A stretch of 64,000 nt of DNA from Flavobacterium xinjiangense (GTDB taxonomy: Bacteria > Bacteroidota > Bacteroidia > Flavobacteriales > Flavobacteriaceae): contig NZ_FRCL01000007.1 of the NCBI RefSeq assembly GCF_900142885.1, forward strand, positions 1 through 64,000, written 5' to 3'. The number at the start of each line of letters is the position of its first letter. Position 1 is the first letter of the stretch. The translations under genes and the position numbers were made by a program. Below, piece after piece: positions 54,992 through 64,000 of the stretch. Below the pieces are notes generated by a model. It saw only the letters and a list, made by a program, of their open reading frames with translations, had not been told where the DNA came from and did no database searches.

Positions 54992-55744
54992 TTAGTGTTT
55001 TTTAATCTCGAAAGTTTCGCCATCAAAAACACCATAAGTAAAATAAGTAATCCAGTCTCCTAGATTCACGTACTCGGAATTTTCACCCACGGTTACTTTC
55101 ATAGGTAAATGACGGTGTCCGAAAACAAGGTAATTGTAGTGTTTGGTTTCCAGTTTTCTTTTGGAATAGAGAATCAGCCATTCGTTGTCTTCACCAAGGA
55201 AGGTTACATCTTCATCACCGGAAATTAATTTATTTTTTACGGAAAGATATTGTGCCAATCCTACTCCGATATCCGGATGAAGCCATCTAAAAAGCCATTT
55301 TGAAAATGGATTGGTAAATACTTTTTTCATTCGTTTGTAACCCATGTCGCCAGGACCTTTTCCGTCGCCATGACCAACCAGAAATGTTTTAGTACCAAAA
55401 GTATATTCTTGATTATCGTGATAAACCGGAATATTCAATTCTTTCTGAAAATAATCTTCCATCCATAAATCGTGATTTCCCACGAAGAAGTAAATAGGAA
55501 TACCGCTGTCCCGGATTTCGGCTAGTTTGCCCAGAACCCGAACAAACCCTTTTGGTACAACTGTTTTGTATTCAAACCAAAAATCAAATAAATCGCCTAA
55601 TAAAAAAATAGCTTCTGCATCTTTTTTTACCTCATCGAGCCAAGCCACAAATTTTTGTTCTCTGGGAAAACTCAATTCAGGAGTTGGTGCTCCAAAATGT
55701 TGATCGGAGGCAAAATATATTTTTTTGTTGTTCGGTAATTGCAT
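54992..55744 (-). CDS. lpxH: UDP-2,3-diacylglucosamine diphosphatase (LpxH-like)
   Basis: 250 aa from ATG at 55744. The calcineurin-like metallophosphatase motifs are all present: FASDQHFGA, LLGDLFDFWFEY, VGNHDLWM, GHGDGKGPGD and FGHRHLP. The family removes UMP from UDP-2,3-diacylglucosamine in lipid A synthesis at the inner membrane; homologues may be LpxH or close phosphatase relatives. It starts 4 nt after the queD stop, so it is the last gene of the queD operon. Confidence 0.88.
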   Translation of the reverse strand: MQLPNNKKIYFASDQHFGAPTPELSFPREQKFVAWLDEVKKDAEAIFLLGDLFDFWFEYKTVVPKGFVRVLGKLAEIRDSGIPIYFFVGNHDLWMEDYFQKELNIPVYHDNQEYTFGTKTFLVGHGDGKGPGDMGYKRMKKVFTNPFSKWLFRWLHPDIGVGLAQYLSVKNKLISGDEDVTFLGEDNEWLILYSKRKLETKHYNYLVFGHRHLPMKVTVGENSEYVNLGDWITYFTYGVFDGETFEIKKH

Positions 55745-55748
55745 GAAA

Positions 55749-56213
55749 TTAAAGTATGGATTTGAAATTATCACTTGCATACCATTCTGCAAAAGAAGAT
55801 TCTGTTTCTTGCAATTTTAAGGAAAAAAGAGTAATCCCTTCCGGCAATCGGCCGATGATTCTTTTAGAAAAATCTACTACCATATTTTCACTTGTTGGCT
55901 GATAATCCACCAAAATAACATGATGACCGCGGCTTATTAATTCTTTTGCCAATTCTATATGTGGTGTAGTTTCATTAAAAACCGTTGCATGATCAAATTG
56001 GTCCACAATTTCCTCTTTAACGATTTTTTTCAAATCTGTAAAATCGATTACCATTCCAAACTTAACGTTATTTCTATCCGTGATTGGAGTTCCAATTACG
56101 GTTACTGACAATTTATAACTGTGCCCGTGAACATTTTTACATTTTCCATCATAGCCGTATAAGGCATGACCGGTTTCGAAACTAAATTGTTTTGTAATTC
56201 TGATATTGCTCAT
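55749..56213 (-). CDS. queD: 6-carboxytetrahydropterin synthase QueD
   Basis: 154 aa. Motifs: FSFETGHALYGYDGKCKNVHGHSY with the zinc histidines and the catalytic cysteine (in part), FDHATVFNET for the Asp-His pair, and the closing SFAEWYASD. It makes the precursor of 7-deazaguanine (queuosine) from dihydroneopterin triphosphate. The other queuosine genes are not in the window. Confidence 0.95.
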   Translation of the reverse strand: MSNIRITKQFSFETGHALYGYDGKCKNVHGHSYKLSVTVIGTPITDRNNVKFGMVIDFTDLKKIVKEEIVDQFDHATVFNETTPHIELAKELISRGHHVILVDYQPTSENMVVDFSKRIIGRLPEGITLFSLKLQETESSFAEWYASDNFKSIL

Positions 56214-56247
56214 CGGATTTTATTTTGATTGCAAATTTAGTGAATAA

Positions 56248-56421
56248 TTAACCGTTTTTGTCTCTTTTTTTTGCACTGGAATACATCCAATAAGCCAATC
56301 CGATCAAAATTACAAAAGGTACAAAAGACCCAATAATTACGCCTGTTTGATAACTACTATCGGTTGCGTTTTTTAATTTTTCTGCAATATTTACCTGTTG
56401 TACAAGCGCTATAATTGTCAT
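56248..56421 (-). CDS. 57-aa single-pass membrane protein
   Basis: ATG at 56421, TAA at 56250-56248. The product begins MTIIALVQQVNIAEKLKNA, has one transmembrane helix (about 27-47, TGVIIGSFVPFVILIGLAYWM in part) and ends with a basic tail (SSAKKRDKNG). It starts 6 nt after the enoyl-CoA hydratase stop and ends 34 nt before queD, all in one orientation, which supports a real co-transcribed gene. The N-terminal residues before the helix are amphipathic. No family recognised. Confidence 0.75.
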   Translation of the reverse strand: MTIIALVQQVNIAEKLKNATDSSYQTGVIIGSFVPFVILIGLAYWMYSSAKKRDKNG

Positions 56422-56427
56422 CTTGAT

Positions 56428-57195
56428 TTATTTTTTAAATTGAGTCAATGCTTTTTTAGAATACTCTGAAAGCACTAATTTACCAGTGATTGCTGCACGT
56501 TCTAACAATAACGTTTCCCAATGATCTGTTCCTTCCCAAAGGACTTTCTTCATCTCGATCAAAGCTTCGGGATTGTAACTGGCCAATTTGGAACAGAAAT
56601 TTTCTAATGCCGCATCAAGATCCTGCGTATTTTCAAAAGTATAGGCATACAATCCTTTCTCCTTTGCCCAATCAGCCGATTTCCATTCGTGAGCTGCCAA
56701 AGTCATTTCTGCCAATGCCGTTTTTCCAATTTTTCTTGAAACGGAAGGTTCTATAACAAATGGACCGATACCAATTGCCAATTCAGATAATTTTATTGCT
56801 GCATTATTCGTGGCAAATACATAATCACAAGCCGAAGCAATTCCTACACCTCCACCTACTGCTTTTCCGTGAACACGACCTACTATTAATTTTTTACAAC
56901 TTCGCATTGCATTAATCAAATAGGCAAATCCTGAGAAGAATTTCGTTCCTTCCTCAAGATTCGAAACGGCCAAGAGTTCATCAAATGAAGCACCCGCACA
57001 AAAAGCACCAGTACCTTCACTTCTCATTACAATAACTGAAACATCCGGATTATCACTCAAACTATTAAGTGCATTTGTTACCAGATCCAATAATTCCCTT
57101 GGAAAGGAATTGCTGGCAGGATGCCCAAATTCGAGCATCGCGATTTTGTTTTCTATTGTTGTAGTTAGTGAACCCGTTGAATTTTGTGTTATCAT
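56428..57195 (-). CDS. Enoyl-CoA hydratase/isomerase family protein
   Basis: 255 aa crotonase fold. The oxyanion-hole motifs are GAFCAGASFDELLAVS (about 64-79) and RVHGKAVGGGVGIASACDYVFA (about 104-125, in part). The expected catalytic glutamate region differs from classic hydratases, so an isomerase, hydrolase or other crotonase activity is possible. It is likely the first gene of an operon with the 57-aa protein, queD and lpxH. Confidence 0.9.
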   Translation of the reverse strand: MITQNSTGSLTTTIENKIAMLEFGHPASNSFPRELLDLVTNALNSLSDNPDVSVIVMRSEGTGAFCAGASFDELLAVSNLEEGTKFFSGFAYLINAMRSCKKLIVGRVHGKAVGGGVGIASACDYVFATNNAAIKLSELAIGIGPFVIEPSVSRKIGKTALAEMTLAAHEWKSADWAKEKGLYAYTFENTQDLDAALENFCSKLASYNPEALIEMKKVLWEGTDHWETLLLERAAITGKLVLSEYSKKALTQFKK

Positions 57196-57278
57196 AGCAG
57201 CTATTTTTATGTAAAGTTAAAAATAATAGAGGATGCTTTTGCTTTTTTTTCGAATAGAATCTATTTGTAATTTTGAAA

Positions 57279-57311
57279 TTTGTTTTTTACTCTATTTATA
57301 TGTTATATTTG
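57279..57311 (+). promoter_or_regulatory. Promoter of tRNA-Ala
   Basis: TTTG (57279-57282), a 21-nt spacer and TATATTTG (57304-57311) give a full match to the Bacteroidetes -33/-7 promoter, 11 nt before the tRNA. Confidence 0.8.
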
Positions 57312-57322
57312 CGATATAGTTT

Positions 57323-57396
57323 GGGGGATTAGCTCATTTGGCTAGAGTGCTTGCCTGGCAGGCAAGAGGTGATCGGTTCGAATCCGATATTCTCCA
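57323..57396 (+). tRNA. tRNA-Ala (anticodon GGC)
   Basis: A complete cloverleaf. The acceptor GGGGGAT pairs with ATTCTCC (two G-T pairs), the D stem is GCTC/GAGT, the anticodon stem is CTTGC/GCAAG around loop CTGGCAG with anticodon GGC at 57357-57359, and the T arm is ATCGG-TTCGAAT-CCGAT. The discriminator is A; CCA is not encoded. It reads the GCC codon. It is a single tRNA, not part of an rRNA operon. Confidence 0.97.
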
Positions 57397-57402
57397 CAAA
57401 AC

Positions 57403-57443
57403 AAAACCGTAAATCCTTTTCATTAAGTATTTACGGTTTTTTA
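57403..57443 (+). terminator. Terminator after tRNA-Ala
   Basis: AAAACCGTAAAT and ATTTACGGTTTT form a 12-bp stem, followed by a T-tract. Confidence 0.9.
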
Positions 57444-57470
57444 TTATATTAAAAACTGCTACGAAGTTGA

Positions 57471-58211
57471 TTAGTATTCCAGTTTTCCCACATGTCGCAT
57501 TATTCGAACAATTTTAGCTTTTCTATTATTGATATAAGAAGAAGAACTTGTTGCTTTATACCTTCTTGGATTTGGTAAAATTGCAGCTATCCCTGCCGCT
57601 TGTTGTGGCGTGAGATTTGCCGCCTCTTTTCGGTACCAATGTTCTGCCGCAGCCTGTGCTCCATAAACGCCATCCCCCATTTCGATACTATTCAAATAGA
57701 CTTCCATGATGCGTTTTTTTCCCCAAATGGTCTCTATCAAAACGGTGAAATACGCTTCCAGTCCTTTTCTTAAGTAACTTCTTCCTTGCCAAAGAAATAC
57801 ATTTTTGGCAGTTTGCTGCGATATAGTACTTCCCCCTTTTATTCTTCGACCTCGTTCGTTGCTTTTATATGCTTTTTGCATTGCTGTAAAATCAAAACCA
57901 TTATGTTTCAGAAAAGTTCCATCCTCACTGGCAATTACCGCTTTTTGCAGATTAATTGAAATATTTTCAAGAGGTTCCCAATCATGGCTGAAATAAACTT
58001 CTTTCCCTGCAGCTTTATTCTCAATGGCACGAATGACCATCAAAGGAGTAAGCGGCACAGGTAAAAATTTAAAAAGAACTACGAAGAAAATTGAAAACCC
58101 AATGAACCATAATAAAATTTTGAATAGAAATCTACTTAGTTTACTCATAAAAGGAGTTGTGTCTTTTTTTACGGGTTGTTTTGATCTTTTGGGTGTTATT
58201 TTCGTTGCCAT
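57471..58211 (-). CDS. mtgA: Monofunctional peptidoglycan transglycosylase MtgA
   Basis: 246 aa from ATG at 58211 ([11 protein letters not shown]). A basic N-terminal tail and one membrane anchor (about 30-50) precede a GT51 domain: [13 protein letters not shown] with the catalytic Glu, [19 protein letters not shown] and the later [19 protein letters not shown]. It polymerises glycan strands from lipid II on the periplasmic side. Its start codon overlaps the stop of the upstream FAD oxidoreductase (TAATG). Confidence 0.94.
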   Translation of the reverse strand: MATKITPKRSKQPVKKDTTPFMSKLSRFLFKILLWFIGFSIFFVVLFKFLPVPLTPLMVIRAIENKAAGKEVYFSHDWEPLENISINLQKAVIASEDGTFLKHNGFDFTAMQKAYKSNERGRRIKGGSTISQQTAKNVFLWQGRSYLRKGLEAYFTVLIETIWGKKRIMEVYLNSIEMGDGVYGAQAAAEHWYRKEAANLTPQQAAGIAAILPNPRRYKATSSSSYINNRKAKIVRIMRHVGKLEY

Positions 58212-59323
58212 TATACTAAATCTGCTAATTCTGTTCCTATTAAACTTCCTATTGCCACTCCCATTCCTCCTAATCGTACCCCACAATATACATTTTCAGT
58301 CAATTGAGAAACAATTGGATTCTTGCTGTTACCAATACCCATGATTCCACTCCAGCGGTGCGCAATTTCAAATTTTTGATTTGGCAAAATTACTTCTTTT
58401 AATAGTTGTTCCAATCTATTTTGTATAATTTCTGTTTGTCCAAATTCGGTTGTGGTTTCCGTATCAAAATCAAGGTTTCTGCCACCACCTAGTAAAATTC
58501 GATCACCAATATTTCTAAAATAATAATAACCTCTATCTAAGTGAAAAGTCCCTTTTATATCTAAATTTTCTATCGGTTCCGTAATCAAAACTTGAGCCCT
58601 AGCTGGTTTTACTGCTCCATTTGTCAATGCATTTGCAAATCCGTTGGTCGCAAATAATATTTTTTTTGTAATGAAACTAAAGTCACCAAGCGTTACTTCA
58701 ACCCCATTTCCTTTATCCAAATACGATGTCACCGTTTGCCGATTTAAAATCAAAATATTCTCCGAAAATGCCTGTTTCAATAAAGCCTGCATCATATTAC
58801 CCGTGTCAATCTGGGCTTCAAATGGATTAAAAATAAGGTATTCACGAATGCCACCAAATCCAAAACGATCTACTTCTTTAGCAAAAACATCGGCTTTAAA
58901 AAGGGGCTTTAGGATCTCATTTATAAAAGGTAATTTTCCAACACATTCGGAATAAGCACTTTCATCATCTGCTAAAAACAATTCATAACCACCATAAGGT
59001 TTAAAATCAATCGCAGCATCACCAAGCCTTTTTCTTAATAATTGTAAACCACTCCAACGTTTTTGGACAAGATTTACAACTTCCTCTTCCGAATGGGATT
59101 TTAAATCATCTATAATTTCTGAAAGACTTCCAAAACAGGCGAAGCCAGCATTTTTAGTGCTCGCTCCTTGTGGCAACATCCCCTTCTCTAAAACCAGAAT
59201 TTTGCTTTCAGGGAATTTTTCGCGCAAGCGAAGTGCAGCATGCAGTCCCACAATACCACTTCCTACTATAGTGTAATCTACATTTGTAAACCAATTTTTT
59301 AATTCCCAATAGCTTAAATCCAT
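58211..59323 (-). CDS. FAD-dependent oxidoreductase, glycine/D-amino-acid oxidase (DadA) family
   Basis: 370 aa. The FAD motif is [19 protein letters not shown] with LVLEKG, and the C-terminal closing motif is [19 protein letters not shown]. The DAO fold covers the whole length. No signal peptide or membrane helix. The substrate is a glycine-, sarcosine- or D-amino-acid-like amine, not predictable. It is translationally coupled to mtgA. Confidence 0.9.
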   Translation of the reverse strand: MDLSYWELKNWFTNVDYTIVGSGIVGLHAALRLREKFPESKILVLEKGMLPQGASTKNAGFACFGSLSEIIDDLKSHSEEEVVNLVQKRWSGLQLLRKRLGDAAIDFKPYGGYELFLADDESAYSECVGKLPFINEILKPLFKADVFAKEVDRFGFGGIREYLIFNPFEAQIDTGNMMQALLKQAFSENILILNRQTVTSYLDKGNGVEVTLGDFSFITKKILFATNGFANALTNGAVKPARAQVLITEPIENLDIKGTFHLDRGYYYFRNIGDRILLGGGRNLDFDTETTTEFGQTEIIQNRLEQLLKEVILPNQKFEIAHRWSGIMGIGNSKNPIVSQLTENVYCGVRLGGMGVAIGSLIGTELADLV

Positions 59324-59575
59324 GTCGCAATATTTTTTATAAAAATAATATTTTTTACCTCTGATAAACTAACCAATAAAAATAATTATTAGAGATTAGG
59401 CAAAGAGTTCTATTCCTAAAACGCTACGAAACTCATTTTAATGCTAGTAACATAAAATTTATATTAAAACCAGCGTTTTACACATATAAATAGGATTTTG
59501 TTATAAAATTTCGTTAAAATGATAAATTAATTATATATTTGAAATGTTAAAATACAACCAAAACCCAAATCATTT

Positions 59576-62500
59576 ATGAAAAAAAATCTACTTTCAATTG
59601 CAATGATTGCAATTACAAGTTTTTCCTTTGCCCAGGGAGGAACTTTATGGAAATCAACCATTAAAAAAAATACCTCAGCTGTTTTTGAAAACAAATCACA
59701 GTTATTGAATGCTAAAATATTCGAATTGGATGTCACTGAATTAAACAAATCTCTTTTAAATTCTCCAAAAAGAAGTGCTCTCACTTCAAAATCTAACACA
59801 ATTATTTCTTTTCCAAATGCAGATGGGAAACTAGAACGTTACAGAATTTTCGAATCTTCTAATATGGATCCTGCTTTAGCTGCAAAATATCCTGAAATCA
59901 AGTCCTACGTAGGAAATGGAATTGACAATCCTACATCTTCAATCTATTTCAGCACCTCTCCTCTTGGTATACAAACGATGGCTATTAATGCAGATAAATC
60001 AGCCGTATTTATAGAACCTTACACAAAAGACCTAAGCGCTTATGTTGTGTATAAAAAATCGGACACAGTAGCTTCATTATCTAAATTTGAATGTACGATA
60101 ATAGCAAATGCTAAAAAAGATTTAAAGAACAATAGTCTTTTAAACAGACCTAACGCAGATGATGGAAATCTAAGAACTTTTAGATTAGCACAGTCTGTGA
60201 CTGGAGAATATACTACCTATTTTGGCGGTACAAAAGCATTGGCTTTAGCAGCAATAAACAATACTATGACCCGCGTAAATGGAGTCTTTGAAAAAGATTT
60301 TGGTGTTCACATGAATCTTATTGCTAATAATGATTTATTAATTTACACAACCGCTTCTACAGATCCTTACTCTGCTTCAGCATCTAAAGCAAATTGGAAT
60401 CAAGAGCTACAAACTAACCTTACAAATGTAATCGGTAGTGCTAATTATGATATTGGTCACTTATTTGGTGGTGATGGCGGTGGTGGTAACGCAGGCTGTA
60501 TAGGTTGTGTTTGTAAAAACCCTACTACAGCTGTACCATTAGGAAAAGGAAGTGGATATACTTCTCCCGGTGACGGAATCCCTCAAGGAGATAATTTCGA
60601 CATTGATTATGTTGCTCACGAAATGGGGCATCAATTTGGTGGAAACCATACGTTTACACAAAGTAATGAGGGAACTGGAGCACAAATGGAACCTGGTTCA
60701 GGGTCAACAATTATGGGCTATGCGGGAATTACTGCCTTAGATGTGCAACCACATTCTGATCCTTTTTTCCATGCAATAAGCATCCAACAAGTTACTAATT
60801 ATGTAAAAACAACTACTTGTCAGACTACTACCCTAACCGGAAATGCAGTCCCAACAGCTAGTGCCGGTTTAGATTACACAATTCCAAAAAGTACTCCGTT
60901 TATGTTAACAGGCGCTGGAACTGATGCAAATGGAGACATAATTACTTACCAATGGGAAGAAATGGACAACGGTACTACTTCTGCTGCTCCAAGTGCAACT
61001 AAAACAACAGGACCAAATTTCAGATCTTACAATCCTAGTACTTCAACAGTTCGTTATTTTCCTAAAATGTCATCCGTATTGACAGGAGCAACTACTACTG
61101 CGGGAACTGAACTTACTGTAGAAGCTTTATCTTCTGTGGCTCGTACATTAAACTTTAGATTAACCGTACGTGATAATCATGCTGGCGGACCTGCAAACAA
61201 TAGTGACGATGCTATAATTACTGTAAATGCTACAGCTGGACCTTTCACCGTTAGTGCTCCTAACACAGCTGTTTCTTATGTTGGCGGATCATCTCAAACT
61301 ATAACTTGGAATGTTGCTGGTACAACTGCAAATGGCGTTAACACAGCAAATGTCGATATTCTATTATCTACAGATGGCGGAACTACTTTTCCTGTTACGC
61401 TACTTGCTGCAACTCCAAATGACGGTACACAAGCTGTAACAATTCCGAATACTGCCGGAACACTAAATAGAATAATGGTAAAAGGAACTAATCATATTTT
61501 CTTTGACGTTTCAAACACAAACTTTACAATTACAGCAGGTTCTACTGATACCGTTGTACCTTCAGCTCCGACCACTTTAGCAGCTTCTGGAACAACACAA
61601 ACGACTACAAATTTATCTTGGACTGCTTCAACAGATAATGTAGCCGTGACAGGTTATGACGTATATCAAGGGACTACCTTAAAAGCTACTGTAACAGGAA
61701 CGACTTATAGCGCAACCGGATTAACTGCTTCTACTGCTTATGATTTTTCTGTTAAAGCAAAAGATGCTGCTGGAAATATCTCTGCCGCAAGTAATGTAGC
61801 GACCGTTACAACTTTAGCTCCTGTTGCTGATACAACTGCTCCTACAGCCCCTACGGCTTTAACAGCTTCAGGAACAACAACCACAACTACCAGTTTATCA
61901 TGGACAGCTTCTACTGATAACGTTGGGGTAACAGGCTATGATGTGTACCAAGGTGCTACATTGAAAGCAACTGTTACAACTACTACTTATAGCGTAACTG
62001 GATTAACAGCTGCGACTGCCTATACTTTCTCTGTAAAAGCAAAAGATGCTGCCGGAAACATTTCTGCATCAAGTAATGTAGTCAATGTTACAACTGCAAC
62101 TACTGCAATTGTTTATTGTACTTCGCAAGGTAACAGCGTAGCCGACGAAAAAATTGGAAAAGTACAACTTGGAACAATAATCAATACTTCAACTGGAGGA
62201 ACTGGCTACACTGATTTCACAGCTATTTCAACTAATCTAACTCTAGGAACGGCAAACACAATTACAATTACTCCGGCTTGGACCAGTACGGTTTACAGCG
62301 AAGGCTATTCCGTTTGGATTGATTATAATAAAGATGGTGATTTTATTGATGCAGGAGAACAAGTCTATACAAAAGCAGCTTCAACCGCAACTCCAGCAAG
62401 TGGTTCATTCACTATTCCTGCTACCGCTACTTTAGGAGCAACAAGAATGAGAGTTTCAATGAAATACAATGGAATTCCTACTGCTTGTGAAGCTTTCTCT

Positions 62501-62797
62501 TATGGACAAGTAGAAGATTATACGGTAAATATTGTATCGGCTGCAAAAGAATCTGTAACATCCAGAAACACGATAGCAGAAATTAATTTATATCCAAATC
62601 CTGCGTCTTCAGTTATAAATTTAACTTCAGTTTCTGACAATGCCACTTTTAAAGTTTATAACTTATTAGGACAAACGGTTATTAATGGTAAATTATCAAA
62701 CGGTTCAATTAATGTTTCAAGTATAAATGCCGGTAATTATATTTTAGAAATTACTGATAAAGAAACAACTACCGTAAAACGTTTTATAAAACAATAA
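59576..62797 (+). CDS. Secreted reprolysin-type zinc metalloprotease with T9SS sorting domain
   Basis: 1073 aa. Signal peptide to about residue 20 (MKKNLLSIAMIAITSFSFAQ), an N-terminal propeptide (about 20-200), then the catalytic domain with the metzincin motif HEMGHQFGGNH (348-358) and a Met-turn at GSTIMGY (Met380). PKD-like beta domains follow (about 425-650), then two nearly identical fibronectin type III repeats (about 665-845, 94-residue period), a GEVED-type domain (about 870-1000) and a type A sorting domain ending in KRFIKQ. It should pass through T9SS and act outside the cell. Monocistronic with a strong terminator. Confidence 0.93.
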   Translation: MKKNLLSIAMIAITSFSFAQGGTLWKSTIKKNTSAVFENKSQLLNAKIFELDVTELNKSLLNSPKRSALTSKSNTIISFPNADGKLERYRIFESSNMDPALAAKYPEIKSYVGNGIDNPTSSIYFSTSPLGIQTMAINADKSAVFIEPYTKDLSAYVVYKKSDTVASLSKFECTIIANAKKDLKNNSLLNRPNADDGNLRTFRLAQSVTGEYTTYFGGTKALALAAINNTMTRVNGVFEKDFGVHMNLIANNDLLIYTTASTDPYSASASKANWNQELQTNLTNVIGSANYDIGHLFGGDGGGGNAGCIGCVCKNPTTAVPLGKGSGYTSPGDGIPQGDNFDIDYVAHEMGHQFGGNHTFTQSNEGTGAQMEPGSGSTIMGYAGITALDVQPHSDPFFHAISIQQVTNYVKTTTCQTTTLTGNAVPTASAGLDYTIPKSTPFMLTGAGTDANGDIITYQWEEMDNGTTSAAPSATKTTGPNFRSYNPSTSTVRYFPKMSSVLTGATTTAGTELTVEALSSVARTLNFRLTVRDNHAGGPANNSDDAIITVNATAGPFTVSAPNTAVSYVGGSSQTITWNVAGTTANGVNTANVDILLSTDGGTTFPVTLLAATPNDGTQAVTIPNTAGTLNRIMVKGTNHIFFDVSNTNFTITAGSTDTVVPSAPTTLAASGTTQTTTNLSWTASTDNVAVTGYDVYQGTTLKATVTGTTYSATGLTASTAYDFSVKAKDAAGNISAASNVATVTTLAPVADTTAPTAPTALTASGTTTTTTSLSWTASTDNVGVTGYDVYQGATLKATVTTTTYSVTGLTAATAYTFSVKAKDAAGNISASSNVVNVTTATTAIVYCTSQGNSVADEKIGKVQLGTIINTSTGGTGYTDFTAISTNLTLGTANTITITPAWTSTVYSEGYSVWIDYNKDGDFIDAGEQVYTKAASTATPASGSFTIPATATLGATRMRVSMKYNGIPTACEAFSYGQVEDYTVNIVSAAKESVTSRNTIAEINLYPNPASSVINLTSVSDNATFKVYNLLGQTVINGKLSNGSINVSSINAGNYILEITDKETTTVKRFIKQ
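61568..62095 (+). repeat. Two near-identical 282-bp fibronectin type III repeats in the metalloprotease
   Basis: The unit beginning PTTLAASGTT (61568) recurs at 61850 as PTALTASGTT, exactly 94 codons later. Long stretches are identical between copies (for example SLSWTASTDNV, VTGYDVYQG, FSVKAKDAAGNIS). Confidence 0.88.
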
Positions 62798-62856
62798 CAA
62801 ATAAAAATCATTGCTCCAGTCTCTTCTTGAGAGCTAAGGTGACGACAATTAAAACT

Positions 62857-62888
62857 AAAAACTATCTCAATTGAGGTAGTTTTTTTTT
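62857..62888 (+). terminator. Terminator after the metalloprotease
   Basis: ACTATCTCAA and TTGAGGTAGT form a 10-bp stem (one wobble) followed by eight T. Confidence 0.9.
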
Positions 62889-62935
62889 GGACTTAAATGA
62901 GTAATTTTAGCCTTCATAAAAAATCAATTTTTACA

Positions 62936-64000
62936 ATGAAAAAAATACTGTTTACAACCTTAATAATGATGAGTATAAATGCTATGGCACAAAACGTAAT
63001 GACCCCAGAATTACTTTGGAAACTAGGACGAGTAACTCCATTAGGCCTTTCCAAAGATGGAAAAAATATAGTTTACAAAGTTTCTACTCCTTCTATTGAG
63101 GAAAATAAATCAAATTCTAAATTTTACACCCTACCTGTAAATGGTGGAAATCCTACTGAAGTAAAAGATACAAAAGAAGTATTAAAAGACAAGAATATTT
63201 CTCCTAACGGAAAGTATATTGTTTATAATGAAGAAGTAAAAATCGACAAGGTCCTTGGAAAAGATTATTATCCTGAATTGGAAAAATCTCAAGTTCAAAT
63301 CTACAACGGACTTGATTACCGTCACTGGGATACTTGGAATGAAGGTAAATTCAATCATGTTTTTTATAAAGAAAACAAAGAGGGCGCCGTTGGAATCGAC
63401 ATTCTTAAAGGCGAGAGTTTTGATAGCCCACAAAAACCTTTTGGTGGTGACGAAGATTATATCTGGTCGCCTGACAGCAAAAGCATTCTTTACGTAAGTA
63501 AGAAAAAAGCAGGAACACAATATGCTATTTCAACAAATACCAATATTTTCGAGTATACCCTGGAAACTGGAAAAACCATAAACAGAACCGAAGAAAATCT
63601 TGGATATGACATGGCACCTCAATTTTCACCAACAGGAAATCTGACTTGGCTGCAAATGAAACGTGATGGTTACGAAGCCGATAAAAATGACCTTATTGTC
63701 AGTTTCAAAGGAATGAACTTGAATCTAACCGCTGCTTGGGATGGAACGGTAGATCATTTCATGTGGAGTAAAGATGGTGAAAAAATCTATTTTGTTGCAC
63801 CAATCGATGGAACGAAACAATTATTTGAAGTCAATTTTCCAGGGTTAACAAAAATTGCCATTAATGTTCATCAAATTACTAATGGCGATTTTGACGTAAA
63901 TGATTTAGTTGGATTTTCTGGAGACAACATTATCGTAACCAGAACCGACATGAATCATGCTGCGGAAATTTTTTCTTACAATCTAAAGAAAAATAGCTGG
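62936..64000 (+). CDS. S9-family peptidase (prolyl oligopeptidase/DPP IV-like), 3' end outside the window
   Basis: 355 codons are visible from ATG at 62936; the frame is open to the window edge. It begins with a signal peptide (MKKILFTTLIMMSINAMA, cleavage near AQN), followed by MTPELLWKLGRVTPLGLS, the usual start of exported S9 peptidases. WD40/propeller-like repeats follow (SPNGKYIVYNEE, SPDSKSILYVS, APQFSPTGNLTWLQ). The alpha/beta-hydrolase domain with the Ser-Asp-His triad lies past position 64000, so activity cannot be confirmed here. Confidence 0.88.
   Translation, partial: MKKILFTTLIMMSINAMAQNVMTPELLWKLGRVTPLGLSKDGKNIVYKVSTPSIEENKSNSKFYTLPVNGGNPTEVKDTKEVLKDKNISPNGKYIVYNEEVKIDKVLGKDYYPELEKSQVQIYNGLDYRHWDTWNEGKFNHVFYKENKEGAVGIDILKGESFDSPQKPFGGDEDYIWSPDSKSILYVSKKKAGTQYAISTNTNIFEYTLETGKTINRTEENLGYDMAPQFSPTGNLTWLQMKRDGYEADKNDLIVSFKGMNLNLTAAWDGTVDHFMWSKDGEKIYFVAPIDGTKQLFEVNFPGLTKIAINVHQITNGDFDVNDLVGFSGDNIIVTRTDMNHAAEIFSYNLKKNSW

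Overview
The window is AT-rich chromosomal DNA from a member of the Bacteroidetes, almost certainly a Flavobacterium or close relative. The evidence is type IX secretion (T9SS) sorting domains, a TonB-dependent receptor with a carboxypeptidase-like N-terminal domain, DUF4271, DUF3098 and DUF4296 proteins, class-specific gene neighbourhoods (ftsX-DUF3098-uppP-truB; GT2-dihydroorotase-DUF4296 divergent from DUF4271-hemD), and -7 promoter elements of the TAnnTTTG type. Coding density is high. I see no phage, insertion sequence, CRISPR array or rRNA; there is one tRNA.

Layout. 1-3432: the 5' part of a giant secreted Ig-repeat protein (minus strand). 3433-4458: about 1 kb of AT-rich DNA without a convincing gene. 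4459-5529: a MurG-like glycosyltransferase. 5661-14734: a complete phosphate island on the minus strand, read as phoB, phoR, a phosphate-porin-like protein, two pstS paralogues, pstC, pstA, pstB and phoU. Divergent from it (14959-19149) lie a TonB-dependent receptor and a predicted surface lipoprotein. 19265-21450: a sorting-domain-only T9SS protein, a LuxE-like acyltransferase and a secreted protein of unknown function. 21505-34639: mostly housekeeping genes (tyrS, SDR epimerase, dihydroorotase, GT2, hemD, Lrp/AsnC regulator, zinc metallopeptidase, leuS, ftsX, uppP). 34639-39173: truB, a frameshifted pseudogene, thioredoxin-like, patatin, pyrH and frr. 39257-44421: SugE-like SMR exporter, Na+/H+ (Kef-type) antiporter and RND/MMPL exporter. 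44430-44713: a nested palindromic non-coding element. 44809-58211: asnS, rpoN, tdk, rsmI, amine oxidase, HopJ-like, recJ, MFS, lpxH, queD, a 57-aa membrane protein, enoyl-CoA hydratase, tRNA-Ala and mtgA. 58211-64000: FAD oxidoreductase, a T9SS metalloprotease, and the 5' part of an S9 peptidase.

Most interesting signal. Three promoters of the phosphate island (porin operon, TonB receptor, surface lipoprotein) carry the same architecture. Each has an array of TTAACAT/GTAATAT-like heptamers repeated every 11 bp, and in all three the last unit ends exactly 8 nt before the -7 element. This is what a PhoB-type direct-repeat operator should look like, and it ties the TonB receptor and the lipoprotein to the Pho regulon. 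I infer a phosphate-starvation outer-membrane uptake system: porin plus TonB receptor plus surface lipoprotein, feeding two periplasmic PstS proteins and a PstCAB transporter whose PstC has an unusual periplasmic repeat insert.
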